Positions 15,610 to 25,128 of a stretch of DNA of 64,000 nt are shown here, piece after piece. Both the position numbers and the translations under genes were made by a program. The notes under the pieces were generated by a model. That model made no database searches, had not been told where the DNA came from, and saw nothing but the letters and a program-made list of their open reading frames with translations. Each line of letters starts with the position of its first letter. The stretch's first letter is position 1. Origin of the DNA: Methanovulcanius yangii (lineage in GTDB: Archaea; Halobacteriota; Methanomicrobia; Methanomicrobiales; Methanomicrobiaceae); the NCBI RefSeq assembly GCF_018687785.1, contig NZ_LTBL01000001.1, forward strand, positions 983,780 through 1,047,779. Reading direction: 5' to 3'.

Positions 15610-18347
15610 GACAGTTGTTCTGTGATAATTTGCTTTCCACGGGCAAGCGCATCATCGAGAGCATCGCGCGACGCCCCGCTCCCCTGGGCAAGCCCCGGTT
15701 TTCCGCCCCCTTTCCCACCAAGAATCTGGCAGACTTCCCGTACGATGTCGGAGGCATTGACTGCCCCGGTACCGGATGCGGCAACGACATGGACGCGGTC
15801 CGTTCCGCCTGCAATGAGCGCCACGCCGCCATCGTTTGCAATCCCGGTCGCAATCGTGACCATTTCCTTCGGCGATGCATCAAGGGCGTGCACGGTGACG
15901 TCGACGCCACCGATAGACTCCGATGTGATCATCTTCGTCTCCAGATCGGCTATCTTTTTCTGGAGCCGCTCGATCTCCTTTCGCTGATCCTTCCATTCAT
16001 TGAAGAACCTCTCGACTGAAGTGGGAAGATTCTCCCTCTGCACTGAGAGGATTGCTGCCGACCCATCAACCAGTCCCTCCATATTCTGGTTGTATGCCAC
16101 GGCGGCCATCCCCGCGGCAAATTCGAGACGCTCAATGCCGTCCTGGACATGGTCCACGCGGATGATGCGGATGGAGCCAATCTGCCCGGTGGAGGGACAA
16201 TGGGTACCTGCACATGCCTGGACATCCCCGCTCACCTGGACGACGCGAATGCGTGATCCGGGCGGGACGCCCCCCTGATACAGATCGAACCCGTATTTCT
16301 GTTCAGCCGTGGTCCGATCTTCCCAGCCGACATGGACAGGCAGGTCAGCAAGGACCATCCGGTTTGCCGCATTCTCGATCTCCCTGAGCTGACCGGCGGT
16401 GATGTGTTTATAGTGCCGGATATCGATACGGGAAGACTCTTCCCCTTTCTGGGCTCCGGCCTGATGGATATGGGCACCGAGGACGACACGCGCCGCATGC
16501 AGGAGGACATGCGTTGCAGTATGGTGGCGCATGAGAGTCTTGCGGCGCTCCTCATTGATGACTCCTTTGACGATATCGCCGCGTTTCAGGGCTTCGCCCT
16601 TCACCTTATGGACAATGACATCGCCGATTTTCATGACATGCTCAACATGAGTGATTCCCTCTTCACTCACAATCCGGCCGATATCCGACGGCTGACCGCC
16701 ACCCTCCGGATAGAAGAGCGTCCGATCAAGGATGAGGTACTCATCGAACTGATCGAGGACGATGGCATCAAAGTCCGCGGAGTCAGGAAGATCGTAGTAA
16801 AGGGTGGTGGTGGGAGCCATCCCTTCAATCCTTGTGCGAAGGTCCGCGAGCTCGTCTTTCACCTCTGCCGCACCCTCGGATTCCGAATGAACATCGGCAA
16901 TGAGGGAATAGAAATTGTCAGGAAGATCGACGGTGGCACCATCATCGGCTGCAGCGTCCCTGACCATCTCGGGAGGTATGCCATGCGAGTCATAGAGAGT
17001 GATGAGTTCCTTCAGCGGCACCGGTTCGCCCTTGCTCTTGTATTCCCGTGCAAGTTTCTGGACAATCCGGCGTCCGCGAAGCATCGTCTGGTCGTACTTG
17101 ACGACCTCGTTCTCGATGATCTCCCTGACGATGGGGATGGCCTGGCCAAACGATCCGGTCCCGATCTTCTCCATCTGCATCTGAATGAGATCTGCAAGCG
17201 AATCCTCCATCTCAAGCTCGTTCATCATCCTGAGGGTCCGTCTCAGCACCAGACGGGCCAGGTAGCCCTCCTGGGCATTCGAGGGGACGATGCAGTCGCC
17301 GAGCATGTAGGCAAGACAGCGGGTATGATCAGCGATGGCATAAACCCGCTCGATCGGCGCAATCATATCCTGCAGTTTCCTGAAGGGAACCCCGATACTC
17401 TCCGCCACCTTCCGGCGCATCTCAAAGAGATTCGAACCGGTAATATCCATGAGCCCGGCATACTTGGCATTCATTGCGAGGATGCGGGTGCATTCCTTCT
17501 CATCGAGGAGACACTCGAGATCGGCAGAGGACATCAGACGACTGACCATTTCGGGGAAGACCGCATCATAGATTGTCGGGGATCCCTGTGATGCCCACAC
17601 GAACCGCTCAAGCCCGTATCCGGTGTCGACAATCCGCATATCCATCGGATAGTATGCGACGCCCTCGAGATCGACCGGTACCCGGCCGTTGGGCTTCTTG
17701 GTCATGCTCATGAAGACGAGTGTTGCAACCTCGAGACCACCGATCATCACTTCTACACTCGGGCCTGCATTGCCGCCCCCTATCCAGGGGTGTTCCTTGT
17801 AGGTGACCGCATTGAGGTCGGCGCCGATGGAGCTGAGGAACTCATCGCAGAGTCCGACGGTCTGATCCTTCCAGTATATCTCCTCTTTTGGAGAATTGAA
17901 GGCATGATGAGCCATCATCTCGAAGGTCGTCAGGTGACGCCCCGATCGTCCGACCGAATCCAGATCGTTAAGACGGATGCAGGGCTGTGAGATCGTCAGG
18001 GGATTCGCGGGGGGCGGGACTTCGCCGCTCGTCACAAATGGCTGAAAATCAGCAATGGAGGCGATGGTAAGGTATATGTCATCGCGCCACCGTGCGGCTA
18101 CCGGATATCTCTCGAGACGGGTGTGGTTGTGCTGCTCGAAAAAACTCAGATATGCTTCCCGCATCTCATCGATCGAATGGGGATTGAAGACCGGATTGCC
18201 GATGAAGCTGTACGGTTCGCATGGTGCATCACCGCAGAACTCACGCTCGGGATCACGCGTCCAGAATGCTGAACCGCATGATTTGCATATCTTCCGCGTA
18301 AGACCATTATTGGTAAAATAATCAAGAGTATACTCATCCTCGAGCAT
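15606..18347 (-). CDS. alaS: Alanyl-tRNA synthetase, archaeal type
   Basis: A 913-residue class II synthetase with an archaeal N-terminal extension and zinc-like motif (CKSCGSAFWTRDPER). The aminoacylation core follows (FEMMAHHAFN, ERFVWASQG). The editing domain has HxxxH in RHHTATHVLLHAA and the C/H zinc site ACAGTHCPSTGQIG. The C-terminal DHHA1 domain is Gly-rich (GGKGGGKPGLAQGSG). It charges tRNA-Ala and clears Ser/Gly mischarging. The start MLEDEYTLDYF fits archaeal homologues. The gene is coupled to the downstream membrane HTH gene. Confidence 0.97.
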   Translation of the reverse strand: MLEDEYTLDYFTNNGLTRKICKSCGSAFWTRDPEREFCGDAPCEPYSFIGNPVFNPHSIDEMREAYLSFFEQHNHTRLERYPVAARWRDDIYLTIASIADFQPFVTSGEVPPPANPLTISQPCIRLNDLDSVGRSGRHLTTFEMMAHHAFNSPKEEIYWKDQTVGLCDEFLSSIGADLNAVTYKEHPWIGGGNAGPSVEVMIGGLEVATLVFMSMTKKPNGRVPVDLEGVAYYPMDMRIVDTGYGLERFVWASQGSPTIYDAVFPEMVSRLMSSADLECLLDEKECTRILAMNAKYAGLMDITGSNLFEMRRKVAESIGVPFRKLQDMIAPIERVYAIADHTRCLAYMLGDCIVPSNAQEGYLARLVLRRTLRMMNELEMEDSLADLIQMQMEKIGTGSFGQAIPIVREIIENEVVKYDQTMLRGRRIVQKLAREYKSKGEPVPLKELITLYDSHGIPPEMVRDAAADDGATVDLPDNFYSLIADVHSESEGAAEVKDELADLRTRIEGMAPTTTLYYDLPDSADFDAIVLDQFDEYLILDRTLFYPEGGGQPSDIGRIVSEEGITHVEHVMKIGDVIVHKVKGEALKRGDIVKGVINEERRKTLMRHHTATHVLLHAARVVLGAHIHQAGAQKGEESSRIDIRHYKHITAGQLREIENAANRMVLADLPVHVGWEDRTTAEQKYGFDLYQGGVPPGSRIRVVQVSGDVQACAGTHCPSTGQIGSIRIIRVDHVQDGIERLEFAAGMAAVAYNQNMEGLVDGSAAILSVQRENLPTSVERFFNEWKDQRKEIERLQKKIADLETKMITSESIGGVDVTVHALDASPKEMVTIATGIANDGGVALIAGGTDRVHVVAASGTGAVNASDIVREVCQILGGKGGGKPGLAQGSGASRDALDDALARGKQIITEQLS

Positions 18348-18391
18348 GGAAAATCACGTCGACCTAATCTATTAATATTCGTACTCTCTGC

Positions 18392-18748
18392 TCATATAGT
18401 GTTTGCTTCAGGTAGTTTTTCCAGTTTTTCCTGGAACCATTCGTCCCGGTTTGCGCACAGACCACAACTTCGGGCGTACCTGACAGCGAGGATATGCCAG
18501 CATTCCTTCCCGCGGAAAAGGAAATCGCTGCAGGTACAGAAATCATCCTCCACTACATACGTCCCCGTCATCCCGTGTACCACATAGAAATCCAGGTATT
18601 TTTCAACCTTTCCTTCACGGCATGCAAGAATCGCTTTTTTCCCTCTCTCCCCATAGTGCCTCCTTATGTAATCATCTGCATCTCCGCCAGTCTTCGGCGA
18701 TTCTGTTATTCCGGCATTGTTCCCGGCCTTCGGAGGTTCACCAGACAA
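18392..18748 (-). CDS. SWIM zinc-finger protein
   Basis: A small protein of about 118 residues. It contains a clear SWIM motif CxCx(n)CxH (CTCSDFLFRGKECWHI) flanked by YVVEDDF and LAVRYARSCG. SWIM domains bind DNA or proteins; archaeal forms can partner with recombination proteins. No ATG is in a sensible place. A TTG at 18748 preceded by GGGGGAAG gives an 11-nt overlap with the upstream Nif3-like gene, and I use that start with low certainty. An ATG at 18799 lies deep inside the neighbour. Confidence 0.7.
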   Translation of the reverse strand: MSGEPPKAGNNAGITESPKTGGDADDYIRRHYGERGKKAILACREGKVEKYLDFYVVHGMTGTYVVEDDFCTCSDFLFRGKECWHILAVRYARSCGLCANRDEWFQEKLEKLPEANTI

Positions 18749-19445
18749 TGACTTCCCCCGGGGCGTCCTCGATATATTGCCAGTCCATACGGCTGGCAAG
18801 AGCTTTCATTCCCGGCGATTCAAGGGCATAATGCGTCGACTCAATCAGAGGAAGAGGCGATTCCCTGATAATGGAGTGCTTCAGTTCGGCTGACAGGAAC
18901 ACCTCGGCACCAAGATCCATCGCTTCCGATATGAGTGTGGCATCAAAACCGGATCCGCCAACGACCGCCATTCTTGGACTTTCCGGCACATCGCCGTACA
19001 CCCGCAGGCCGCTTCCGAGTGTTTCGGCCAATGCCGCAAGGTCCATCCGTGTGGTTCCCACAACCCCGAGACTCATATCCTGGCGCTCTTCGAGATTCAA
19101 AAGGTCGGCGAGGGCGTCATTGATTCCCCCCCGGGCCCGGTCAAAATTTGTATGCATCACATAGATATTGAGATCATGCGCAAGGACATGGCGGAGAAGG
19201 TCGGCATACCGGCCTCTGACACTGGTCATGGGATGCCAGAGCGGCGTGTGATGGACCACAAGGAGATCCGCCCCCATGGATACAGCTCTCTGAACCACCG
19301 GGAGGGTTGCATCCAGGGCGCAGGCGATCTTCTTAATATCAGCCGTTCCCTCCACCACCAGACCTATTCTACCTTCATCGAATTCCTCGGCAAGGTCGGA
19401 AGGGGCGATCCCCTCGAGCAGGTCTATGACACAAGTCAGGCTCAT
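18738..19445 (-). CDS. Nif3-like dinuclear metal-center protein
   Basis: A 235-residue protein of the NIF3/DUF34 family, sometimes annotated as GTP cyclohydrolase 1 type 2. Metal-ligand motifs are VVHHTPLWH near residue 65, VMHTNFDRARGGIND near 110, and AELKHSII plus ESTHYALE near the C terminus. Archaeal members form toroidal hexamers with two metal ions per subunit. The physiological role is unsettled. It is divergent from the DUF39 operon and overlaps the SWIM gene. Confidence 0.9.
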   Translation of the reverse strand: MSLTCVIDLLEGIAPSDLAEEFDEGRIGLVVEGTADIKKIACALDATLPVVQRAVSMGADLLVVHHTPLWHPMTSVRGRYADLLRHVLAHDLNIYVMHTNFDRARGGINDALADLLNLEERQDMSLGVVGTTRMDLAALAETLGSGLRVYGDVPESPRMAVVGGSGFDATLISEAMDLGAEVFLSAELKHSIIRESPLPLIESTHYALESPGMKALASRMDWQYIEDAPGEVIVW

Positions 19446-19591
19446 ACCAAAGAGATGGACGGCGAAAGGAAAAAACCTCTCGATGGTTCATCCTCCGCAT
19501 CATATGCACACCGGTTCATGGGCAGGAAACTCCGGCTCCTGATAAAGAAATAATCCCCCACATCGAATTACTTACAGTAATAAACAACAGC

Positions 19592-19600
19592 GTTAAATAT
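19592..19600 (+). promoter_or_regulatory. TATA box of the homocysteine operon
   Basis: The sequence gttaaatat lies about 25 nt upstream of the ATG at 19621. That spacing predicts a leaderless transcript and favours this ATG over the one at 19612. Confidence 0.5.
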
Positions 19601-19620
19601 GCATATCCCCTATGAGATAT

Positions 19621-21129
19621 ATGGAAAAATCCCTGGACTTGATCAATACCCGCATCCGTGAGGGAAATGCCCGGGTGGTCACGGCAGATCGGATGCCGGA
19701 TATTGTTGAGGAGCTTGGAATAAAAGGAGCGCTTGAGGAAGTCGATGTTGTGACGACAGGGACGTTCGGCGCGATGTGTTCTTCGGGGGCGTTTTTCAAT
19801 TTCGGCCATTCCGATCCCCCCATAAGGATGGAGAAGGTCTGGATCAATGATGTCGAGGCATATGCAGGAATTGCAGCGGTCGATGCCTATATCGGTGCAA
19901 CCCAGAAATCCGAGACCCAGGGCATCAATTATGGCGGAGCCCATGTCTTAGAGGATCTCGTCTCCGGCAATTCCGTGCACCTGAGAGCCCAGTCCAGCGG
20001 GACCGACTGTTACCCACGAAAAACAATTGAGATCGATCTTCTGCTCGAAGACCTGAACCAGGCGGTGATGACCAATCCCCGCAATGCATACCAGCGGTAC
20101 ATGGCGGCCATCAACACCACCGAACGTCCCCTCTACACCTACATGGGAACGCTCCTCCCCAACAGCGGGAACATCAGCTATTCGGGAGCGGGCGCACTCT
20201 CCCCCATCCCGAACGATCCCACCTTCCGGGCCATAGGAAGCGGAGTTCCGATATTCCTCTGCGGTGCAGAAGGAATGATCATCGGCGAAGGGACACAGGC
20301 TTCGCCGGGCAGCGGGTTCGGAACGCTGATGACGACGGGAAATCTCAAGGATATGTCAAAGGATTTCCTGAGGGCGGCGACATTTACCGGCTATGGTTCC
20401 ACCCTGTATGTCGGGCTGGGCGTACCCATCCCCGTCCTGGATGAGGAGATCGTGCGGGCGACGGCGGTCAGGGATGAAGATATCATAACCGGTATTGCCG
20501 ACTACGGTGTTCAGGGGCGTGATCGTCCGGTGATTAGGGAGGTCAGCTATGCCGAACTAAAGAGCGGAATGATAGACATCGGCAGCGAGGAAGTGAAGAC
20601 CTCCTCCCTCTCCTCCTACCGGAAAGCAAAGGAAGTGGCAGGGGAACTCAAGGCGCGTATCGAGAAGGGGCAGATGGAACTTGCCCTGCCGACCCGCCGC
20701 ATCAATCCGGCAACCTGCGCCCGGCCCATGAGGGACACCGTCCACACTCCGCGGGTCCGTGAAATCATGGACACAAATCTCGTCACCATCGGTGAGGACG
20801 AGGAGATCGCAACGGCAGCAAAACGGCTCCTGCGCGGGGAGACGAACCACCTCCCGGTCCTCAATGAGGAGGGGAAACTGGTTGGGATAGTTACGACATT
20901 TGATATATCAAAAGCAGTGGCGACGACGGACAAGGCGAAAACGGTTCTTGATATCATGACGAAGAAGGTGGTCTTTACCTCCCCGAATGAAGCGGTGGAC
21001 ATTGCCGCACGTAAACTCGAAAAGCACAATATCAGTGCCCTTCCGGTAGTCGACAACCAGGGCAAACTCGCAGGAATGCTCTCGGCAATAGATCTGGGGA
21101 AACTCTTTGAGAAGAGGTGGAAGGTATGA
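19621..21129 (+). CDS. L-aspartate semialdehyde sulfurtransferase (DUF39) with C-terminal CBS pair
   Basis: A 502-residue protein. Residues 1 to about 365 are the DUF39/COG1900 domain (GTFGAMCSSGAFFNFGHS, DCYPRK, GEGTQASPGSGFGT). Two CBS domains follow (VREIMDTNLVTI and VLDIMTKKVVF). In methanogens the family, exemplified by Methanosarcina MA1821, forms homocysteine from aspartate semialdehyde and a sulfide or persulfide source. The Cys in GAMCSSG is a candidate sulfur carrier. The CBS pair may sense adenylates or S-adenosyl compounds (inference). It overlaps the NIL-ferredoxin gene by ATGA. Confidence 0.92.
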   Translation: MEKSLDLINTRIREGNARVVTADRMPDIVEELGIKGALEEVDVVTTGTFGAMCSSGAFFNFGHSDPPIRMEKVWINDVEAYAGIAAVDAYIGATQKSETQGINYGGAHVLEDLVSGNSVHLRAQSSGTDCYPRKTIEIDLLLEDLNQAVMTNPRNAYQRYMAAINTTERPLYTYMGTLLPNSGNISYSGAGALSPIPNDPTFRAIGSGVPIFLCGAEGMIIGEGTQASPGSGFGTLMTTGNLKDMSKDFLRAATFTGYGSTLYVGLGVPIPVLDEEIVRATAVRDEDIITGIADYGVQGRDRPVIREVSYAELKSGMIDIGSEEVKTSSLSSYRKAKEVAGELKARIEKGQMELALPTRRINPATCARPMRDTVHTPRVREIMDTNLVTIGEDEEIATAAKRLLRGETNHLPVLNEEGKLVGIVTTFDISKAVATTDKAKTVLDIMTKKVVFTSPNEAVDIAARKLEKHNISALPVVDNQGKLAGMLSAIDLGKLFEKRWKV

Positions 21130-21512
21130 AACTGCTCGTTACGTTTTCACGCAGAGGCGGCAAACAACCGCTTATCGCCCATACTGTGATGAAGACCGGG
21201 GTTCTCATCAATATCGAACGGGCCTATATCGAATCCATGGAGGGGGAGGTCCTCATCGATGTCCCGGATAAGGACGCTGCACTCGTCTCCGCCACCATGG
21301 AGGAGGCGGGGGCACGGGTGAAGATCATGGAGGACTCTGTCATCCGGGATGAGTCCGAGTGCGTGGACTGCGGAGCATGTATCAGTGTCTGCCCTCAGGA
21401 TGTTCTCTCGTTCGACGAGGAATGGAAGCTGAACATTGATGGGCATAAATGCATTCTCTGCGGAAAATGCGTCATCGCGTGCCCGCACAATGCGCTCTCG
21501 CTCCTTCAATGA
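21126..21512 (+). CDS. NIL-domain ferredoxin of homocysteine biosynthesis
   Basis: A 128-residue protein with an N-terminal NIL domain (about 1-75, ferredoxin-like fold found in methionine-related proteins). A two-cluster ferredoxin domain follows (CVDCGACISVCP and CILCGKCVIACP). It is the partner of DUF39 proteins (MA1822 type) and is thought to supply electrons for sulfur insertion. The start ATG overlaps the DUF39 stop, and its stop overlaps the next gene start, so the three genes are translationally coupled. Confidence 0.92.
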   Translation: MKLLVTFSRRGGKQPLIAHTVMKTGVLINIERAYIESMEGEVLIDVPDKDAALVSATMEEAGARVKIMEDSVIRDESECVDCGACISVCPQDVLSFDEEWKLNIDGHKCILCGKCVIACPHNALSLLQ

Positions 21513-22216
21513 TTCGCGAGCATTTCCAGTACCGGACGACAATTACGTCGATAATTGCCGACCGACAGGATCATATCGATGCGGCAAAGGAGGCGATGAT
21601 CGCCGCACGGACGGAACTGGAAAGGGTCATCGCCATCGATCCTTTTTTCGGCATGACTTTTGAACCGTATCCTGCACCAGCAGGATCATGTGTTGCAGAG
21701 CGGATGGCAGACGCTGGAGCACGGGCAGGAGTCGGCCCCATGGCAGCGGTTGCCGGAACCATCGCCTGGGCCGGCGTCGAAGCCATGCAGAGGGCAGGTG
21801 CAGAGTTTGCCATTATAGACAACGGAGGAGATATCGCTGTTCTCTCCGACCGGACGGTAAAAATCGGCCTCTATGCGGGAACCTCACCCATCTCCGGAAC
21901 ATGCGCATTTGTTCTCCCGCCCCAGGAGGAAATACTCGGCGTCTGTACTTCCTCTGCAACCGTCGGACCCTCGGTTTCCTTCGGAACGGCAGATGCGGTG
22001 ACAGTCTTTTCCCGCAATGTATCTCTTGCGGATGCATGGGCTACATCAATCTGCAACCGGACGGGAAGGAATGAGGATGATGTCCTTGCAGGCCTTCCCC
22101 CGGAGGGGATTGATGGGGTATTCATCGTCCTTGGAGACCGGATCTCCTGTCGGGGTGAGATCCCGGAGGTCATCTCCGCCGATGTCGACCTCTCACTCAT
22201 TACGTCAGGGCGATGA
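21509..22216 (+). CDS. UPF0280 (COG2122, ApbE-like) protein
   Basis: A 235-residue protein with MIREHFQYRTT at the start and a Gly/Ala-rich ApbE-like core (GPMAAVAGTIAWAGVEAM, FAIIDNGGDIAV, TSSATVGPSVSFG). COG2122 is the third component linked by genetics and gene neighbourhood to the DUF39 homocysteine pathway in methanogens. It may handle sulfur or cluster delivery. ATG 21509 overlaps the ferredoxin stop (ATGA). An upstream in-frame ATG lies inside that gene. Confidence 0.9.
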   Translation: MIREHFQYRTTITSIIADRQDHIDAAKEAMIAARTELERVIAIDPFFGMTFEPYPAPAGSCVAERMADAGARAGVGPMAAVAGTIAWAGVEAMQRAGAEFAIIDNGGDIAVLSDRTVKIGLYAGTSPISGTCAFVLPPQEEILGVCTSSATVGPSVSFGTADAVTVFSRNVSLADAWATSICNRTGRNEDDVLAGLPPEGIDGVFIVLGDRISCRGEIPEVISADVDLSLITSGR

Positions 22217-22226
22217 GGGGCAGACA

Positions 22227-22619
22227 TCATGCCTGCTCATCGGCCCACCCAACTGCATCACGATAGGCATTTTTCCCTATAAATCTCTGAAGAATCTCTT
22301 CTCCATCGCTCACCAGTATTTCCGGCGTCTCATCAGGCACAATGAAGACGAGCTCCAAGAGGTCGCGCTCCTCTGCTAGGACCCCTTTTCGAACCGCACT
22401 TGCAGGAACCAGACTGAGCCTTTCGTCCACCAGGATGTCGGGCACCTCCCGGAAATAGTAATAGAACACCTGGTACGCATTTAAAAAGTCCGAAAAGAGC
22501 AGTTCGCTTCGGGTCTCCGGGTCGAGATCTTCAATAATTTCTGCGAGCACCGGCATATCATCATCGGCAATCTCCAGGATTTTGTCGGCGAGTTGTGCCA
22601 GGTCATAATAGTCTATCAT
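22227..22619 (-). CDS. Conserved hypothetical acidic protein (130 aa)
   Basis: A 130-residue acidic protein beginning MIDYYDLAQLADKILEIADD. It has no membrane segment and no cysteine motif. The pattern looks mostly helical with a short beta tail (LLELVFIVPDETPEILVSDGEE). I do not recognise the family. It converges on UPF0280 (10-nt gap) and diverges from the winged-helix gene at 22715. Intact reading frame and GC-rich third positions support it being real. Confidence 0.65.
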   Translation of the reverse strand: MIDYYDLAQLADKILEIADDDMPVLAEIIEDLDPETRSELLFSDFLNAYQVFYYYFREVPDILVDERLSLVPASAVRKGVLAEERDLLELVFIVPDETPEILVSDGEEILQRFIGKNAYRDAVGWADEQA

Positions 22620-22714
22620 ATGGGTACCTCCCCTTCGCAGAACATATCCGCTGTACCATGCTTTCCTTTGTACTACCGCGCGGGTAAAAAACTATATCCT
22701 CCTTTCGGGGCAAA

Positions 22715-23017
22715 ATGATGAGCGTGCGAGAAGAGGAAACAGACTGGGCGCTGTACCATAAAATTCAGGCGGCCCAGAGTATCACCTGCGAGCAGCTGGT
22801 CACAGATTCCGGCCTCCCGGAAGAGATTATTGCTGCCTCACTGCAGCGGATGGAACGCGGTCATCTCATCCGGCAGACACCGGAAGGCATACGCCTCTTA
22901 TCGCTGCAGGAGATGCTATTCTCCTGCAGGTTGGCAAATACCATGAAAGATACCCCTTTTGTTCTGGAAAACGGCGTAATAAGAGTAAAAAAGAATGGTG
23001 ATGACTCCGATGCCTGA
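22715..23017 (+). CDS. Small winged-helix protein
   Basis: A 100-residue protein with a winged-helix pattern: [20 protein letters not shown], then [21 protein letters not shown] as the recognition helix, and [11 protein letters not shown] as the wing. It is probably a transcription regulator or adaptor. It overlaps trm56 by 8 nt and heads the run of trm56, the ATP-grasp gene, tfe and the HD gene. The start could be either of two adjacent ATGs. Confidence 0.7.
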   Translation: MMSVREEETDWALYHKIQAAQSITCEQLVTDSGLPEEIIAASLQRMERGHLIRQTPEGIRLLSLQEMLFSCRLANTMKDTPFVLENGVIRVKKNGDDSDA

Positions 23018-23534
23018 CGAGGTCGCAGTACTTCGTCTGGGTCACCGCCCCGAACGGGACCAGAGAGTGACGACACACGTGGGACTGACCGCCCGGGCCC
23101 TCGGGTGCAAAGGGATGTATCTCGCAGCCAATGATCCGGGAGTCAAAAAATCCATTGAGGATGTGGCGGAGAGATGGGGGGGAGAGTTCTTTGTCGTAAA
23201 TGACGTCTCATGGCGGCGCTGCATACATGATTGGAAAGATGCCGGCGGCATCGTTGTTCACCTGACCATGTACGGTCTGCGGATGACGGACGTGGAGGCC
23301 GACATCCGGGCATCCGGAAAGATTCTCATAGTCGTCGGCGCGGAAAAAGTCCCCTCGGACATCTACTCGCTTGCCGATTACAATCTCTCGGTCACCACCC
23401 AGCCGCATTCGGAGATCTCGAGCCTCGCCCTTATCCTCGACCATATCTTCGAAGGCGCAGAGCTCAACCGCGAATATCCGGATGCGCAGATGAAGATCAT
23501 CCCTACGGCATGCGGCAAGAGGTTTGAGGAGTGA
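23010..23534 (+). CDS. trm56: tRNA (cytidine-56-2'-O)-methyltransferase aTrm56
   Basis: A 174-residue SPOUT-class methylase found only in archaea. The N terminus [20 protein letters not shown] is highly diagnostic. The knotted C-terminal part includes [14 protein letters not shown] (AdoMet loop) and [18 protein letters not shown]. It 2'-O-methylates C56 in the T-loop of tRNAs. I use ATG 23010 (MPDEV), supported by GGTGA 8 nt upstream; two nearby ATGs would add a few residues. GTGA overlap with the next gene. Confidence 0.95.
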   Translation: MPDEVAVLRLGHRPERDQRVTTHVGLTARALGCKGMYLAANDPGVKKSIEDVAERWGGEFFVVNDVSWRRCIHDWKDAGGIVVHLTMYGLRMTDVEADIRASGKILIVVGAEKVPSDIYSLADYNLSVTTQPHSEISSLALILDHIFEGAELNREYPDAQMKIIPTACGKRFEE

Positions 23535-24616
23535 AGGGGACAGTCCTCATCGCAGGATTTGCCACGCGCCACGTCGTCCAGTCCGCATGGCGTGCAGGGT
23601 ACGAGGTCTGTGCCATCGACCATTTCTGCGATCAGGATCTCACCTGGTACGCAAAGGAATGGTCCATATTTGAAGAACTCGACCAGATCCCCTCCCTTAT
23701 TGAGGATTATATCAACCGCTATCCCATTGATGCGATTATCACCACATCCGGAGCAGAAACCATTGCCGGCGACCCCAGGTTCTGCGGTACGCCACCGGAT
23801 ATCGCCGGCCGTTTCCTCGACAAATCACGGATACAGGAATTTTTCCTCGAAACGGGCATCCCAGCCCCCGCGGTTCTGCCCGAAGGCGTCTACCCTGCCT
23901 TCATCAAACCGCTGAACGGAGCAGGGGGCTGGAGAAACAGTCTGGTCCGCACGGAGGCAGAGGAGGAGGCCTGGCGGGAACTCTGGCCGGACGACCCGTA
24001 TATCCGGCAGACCCCCATTTCCGGAACCCCCTGTAGTGTATCCTGCATCGCAAACGGCACGGAGGCACGCGCGATCGCAGTGAACGAACAGTTCATGCGG
24101 GGGGGAGACGGTGAGCGTGCCTTCGGGTTTGCCGGTGCCTGTACCCCCTTCGCCACGGAGGAAACGGAGGCTCTCGCAGATATTGCGGAACGGATTGTCA
24201 CGGCGAGCGGCTGTGTCGGATCAGTAGGAGTTGACTTCATCGTCTCGGAGGACGGGATATACGCCATCGAAATTAACCCGCGGTTCCAGGCGACTCTCGA
24301 TATCGTTGAAGAGTCGCTCGCCAGAAGTGTCTTTGATCTCCACCTCGATGCCTGCAGGGGAAGGATCCCTCCCGTGCGTCCGTTGCCAGCCGGGTATGTC
24401 GCACGAACCATTCTCTTTGCCGACCATGACCTGAGAGTCGGGGATGACCTGAAACACCTCGCACCGGCAGTTGCCGATATCCCCTGGAAAGGAACGGAGA
24501 TCGAGGAGGGAAGCGCAGTGATCAGCGTCTACGGCAGAGGCTCCTCACGGGACGAGGCGCTCAGCCTGTTGGATAAGACTATTACACAAGTACGTGAATA
24601 TATGAGCAGATGGTAA
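23531..24616 (+). CDS. ATP-grasp carboligase-like protein (COG2232 type)
   Basis: A 361-residue ATP-grasp protein. The pre-ATP-grasp domain ([22 protein letters not shown]) is followed by ATP-binding segments ([16 protein letters not shown], then [22 protein letters not shown] with the Mg-binding Glu/Asn). It ligates a carboxylate to an amine or thiol in the family, but the substrate is unknown. The GTG start overlaps the trm56 stop. The stop overlaps tfe by 7 nt. A methanofuran-pathway ligase (MfnD) is an alternative; length and N-terminal domain argue for COG2232. Confidence 0.8.
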   Translation: MKGTVLIAGFATRHVVQSAWRAGYEVCAIDHFCDQDLTWYAKEWSIFEELDQIPSLIEDYINRYPIDAIITTSGAETIAGDPRFCGTPPDIAGRFLDKSRIQEFFLETGIPAPAVLPEGVYPAFIKPLNGAGGWRNSLVRTEAEEEAWRELWPDDPYIRQTPISGTPCSVSCIANGTEARAIAVNEQFMRGGDGERAFGFAGACTPFATEETEALADIAERIVTASGCVGSVGVDFIVSEDGIYAIEINPRFQATLDIVEESLARSVFDLHLDACRGRIPPVRPLPAGYVARTILFADHDLRVGDDLKHLAPAVADIPWKGTEIEEGSAVISVYGRGSSRDEALSLLDKTITQVREYMSRW

Positions 24617-25128
24617 CGGCGGAAGAGGCAATACAAAACGAGGCGGTTCGCGCATATCTTATGCGTATGATAGGGGAAGCAGGGCTTGCACTGGTGGAAG
24701 ACTTTGGATTTGAGATAGAGAAAACGGATGAAGAGCTCGCCGAAGAGACGGGGATCAATCTCAACACCGTCAGGAACACTCTCTATACACTCTATGGGAA
24801 ACGCCTTGCCGAATACCGGAGGGAGAAAAACCAGGAGACCGGCTGGCTCACCTACAAGTGGAAGCTCAGGCTGGACCGCATCGATGATGCCATCACCGAG
24901 GATATGGAAGAGGTGCTGGAGAAACTCCAGGCCCGCGAACGCTATGAAGACGAGAACGATTTCTACATCTGCAAAAACTGCGGGATCGTCTACACCTTCG
25001 ATGAGGCACTGCTTCGGGAGTTCACCTGTTCGTGTGACACACCGATGGACCACTTTGACAACGAACTCATCCTGCAGGCACTGAAACGGCGTGTCGAACA
25101 GATGAAGGCCTCGCTGGGTAAAGTGTGA
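24610..25128 (+). CDS. tfe: Transcription factor E (TFE, TFIIE-alpha homologue)
   Basis: A 172-residue basal factor. The N-terminal extended winged helix (about 1-90) has EELAEETGINLNTVRNTLYTLY. A coiled region around 105-118 is followed by a zinc ribbon (YICKNCGIVYTF, then CSCDTPMDH). TFE stabilises the melted promoter with RNA polymerase. It is overlapped at both ends by neighbours and so is part of a coupled operon. Confidence 0.96.
   Translation: MVTAEEAIQNEAVRAYLMRMIGEAGLALVEDFGFEIEKTDEELAEETGINLNTVRNTLYTLYGKRLAEYRREKNQETGWLTYKWKLRLDRIDDAITEDMEEVLEKLQARERYEDENDFYICKNCGIVYTFDEALLREFTCSCDTPMDHFDNELILQALKRRVEQMKASLGKV

Noticed and set aside
16332-17591. Plus-strand open frame of 419 codons
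   Set aside because: It is antisense to alaS and a product of high GC content; no domain is recognisable.
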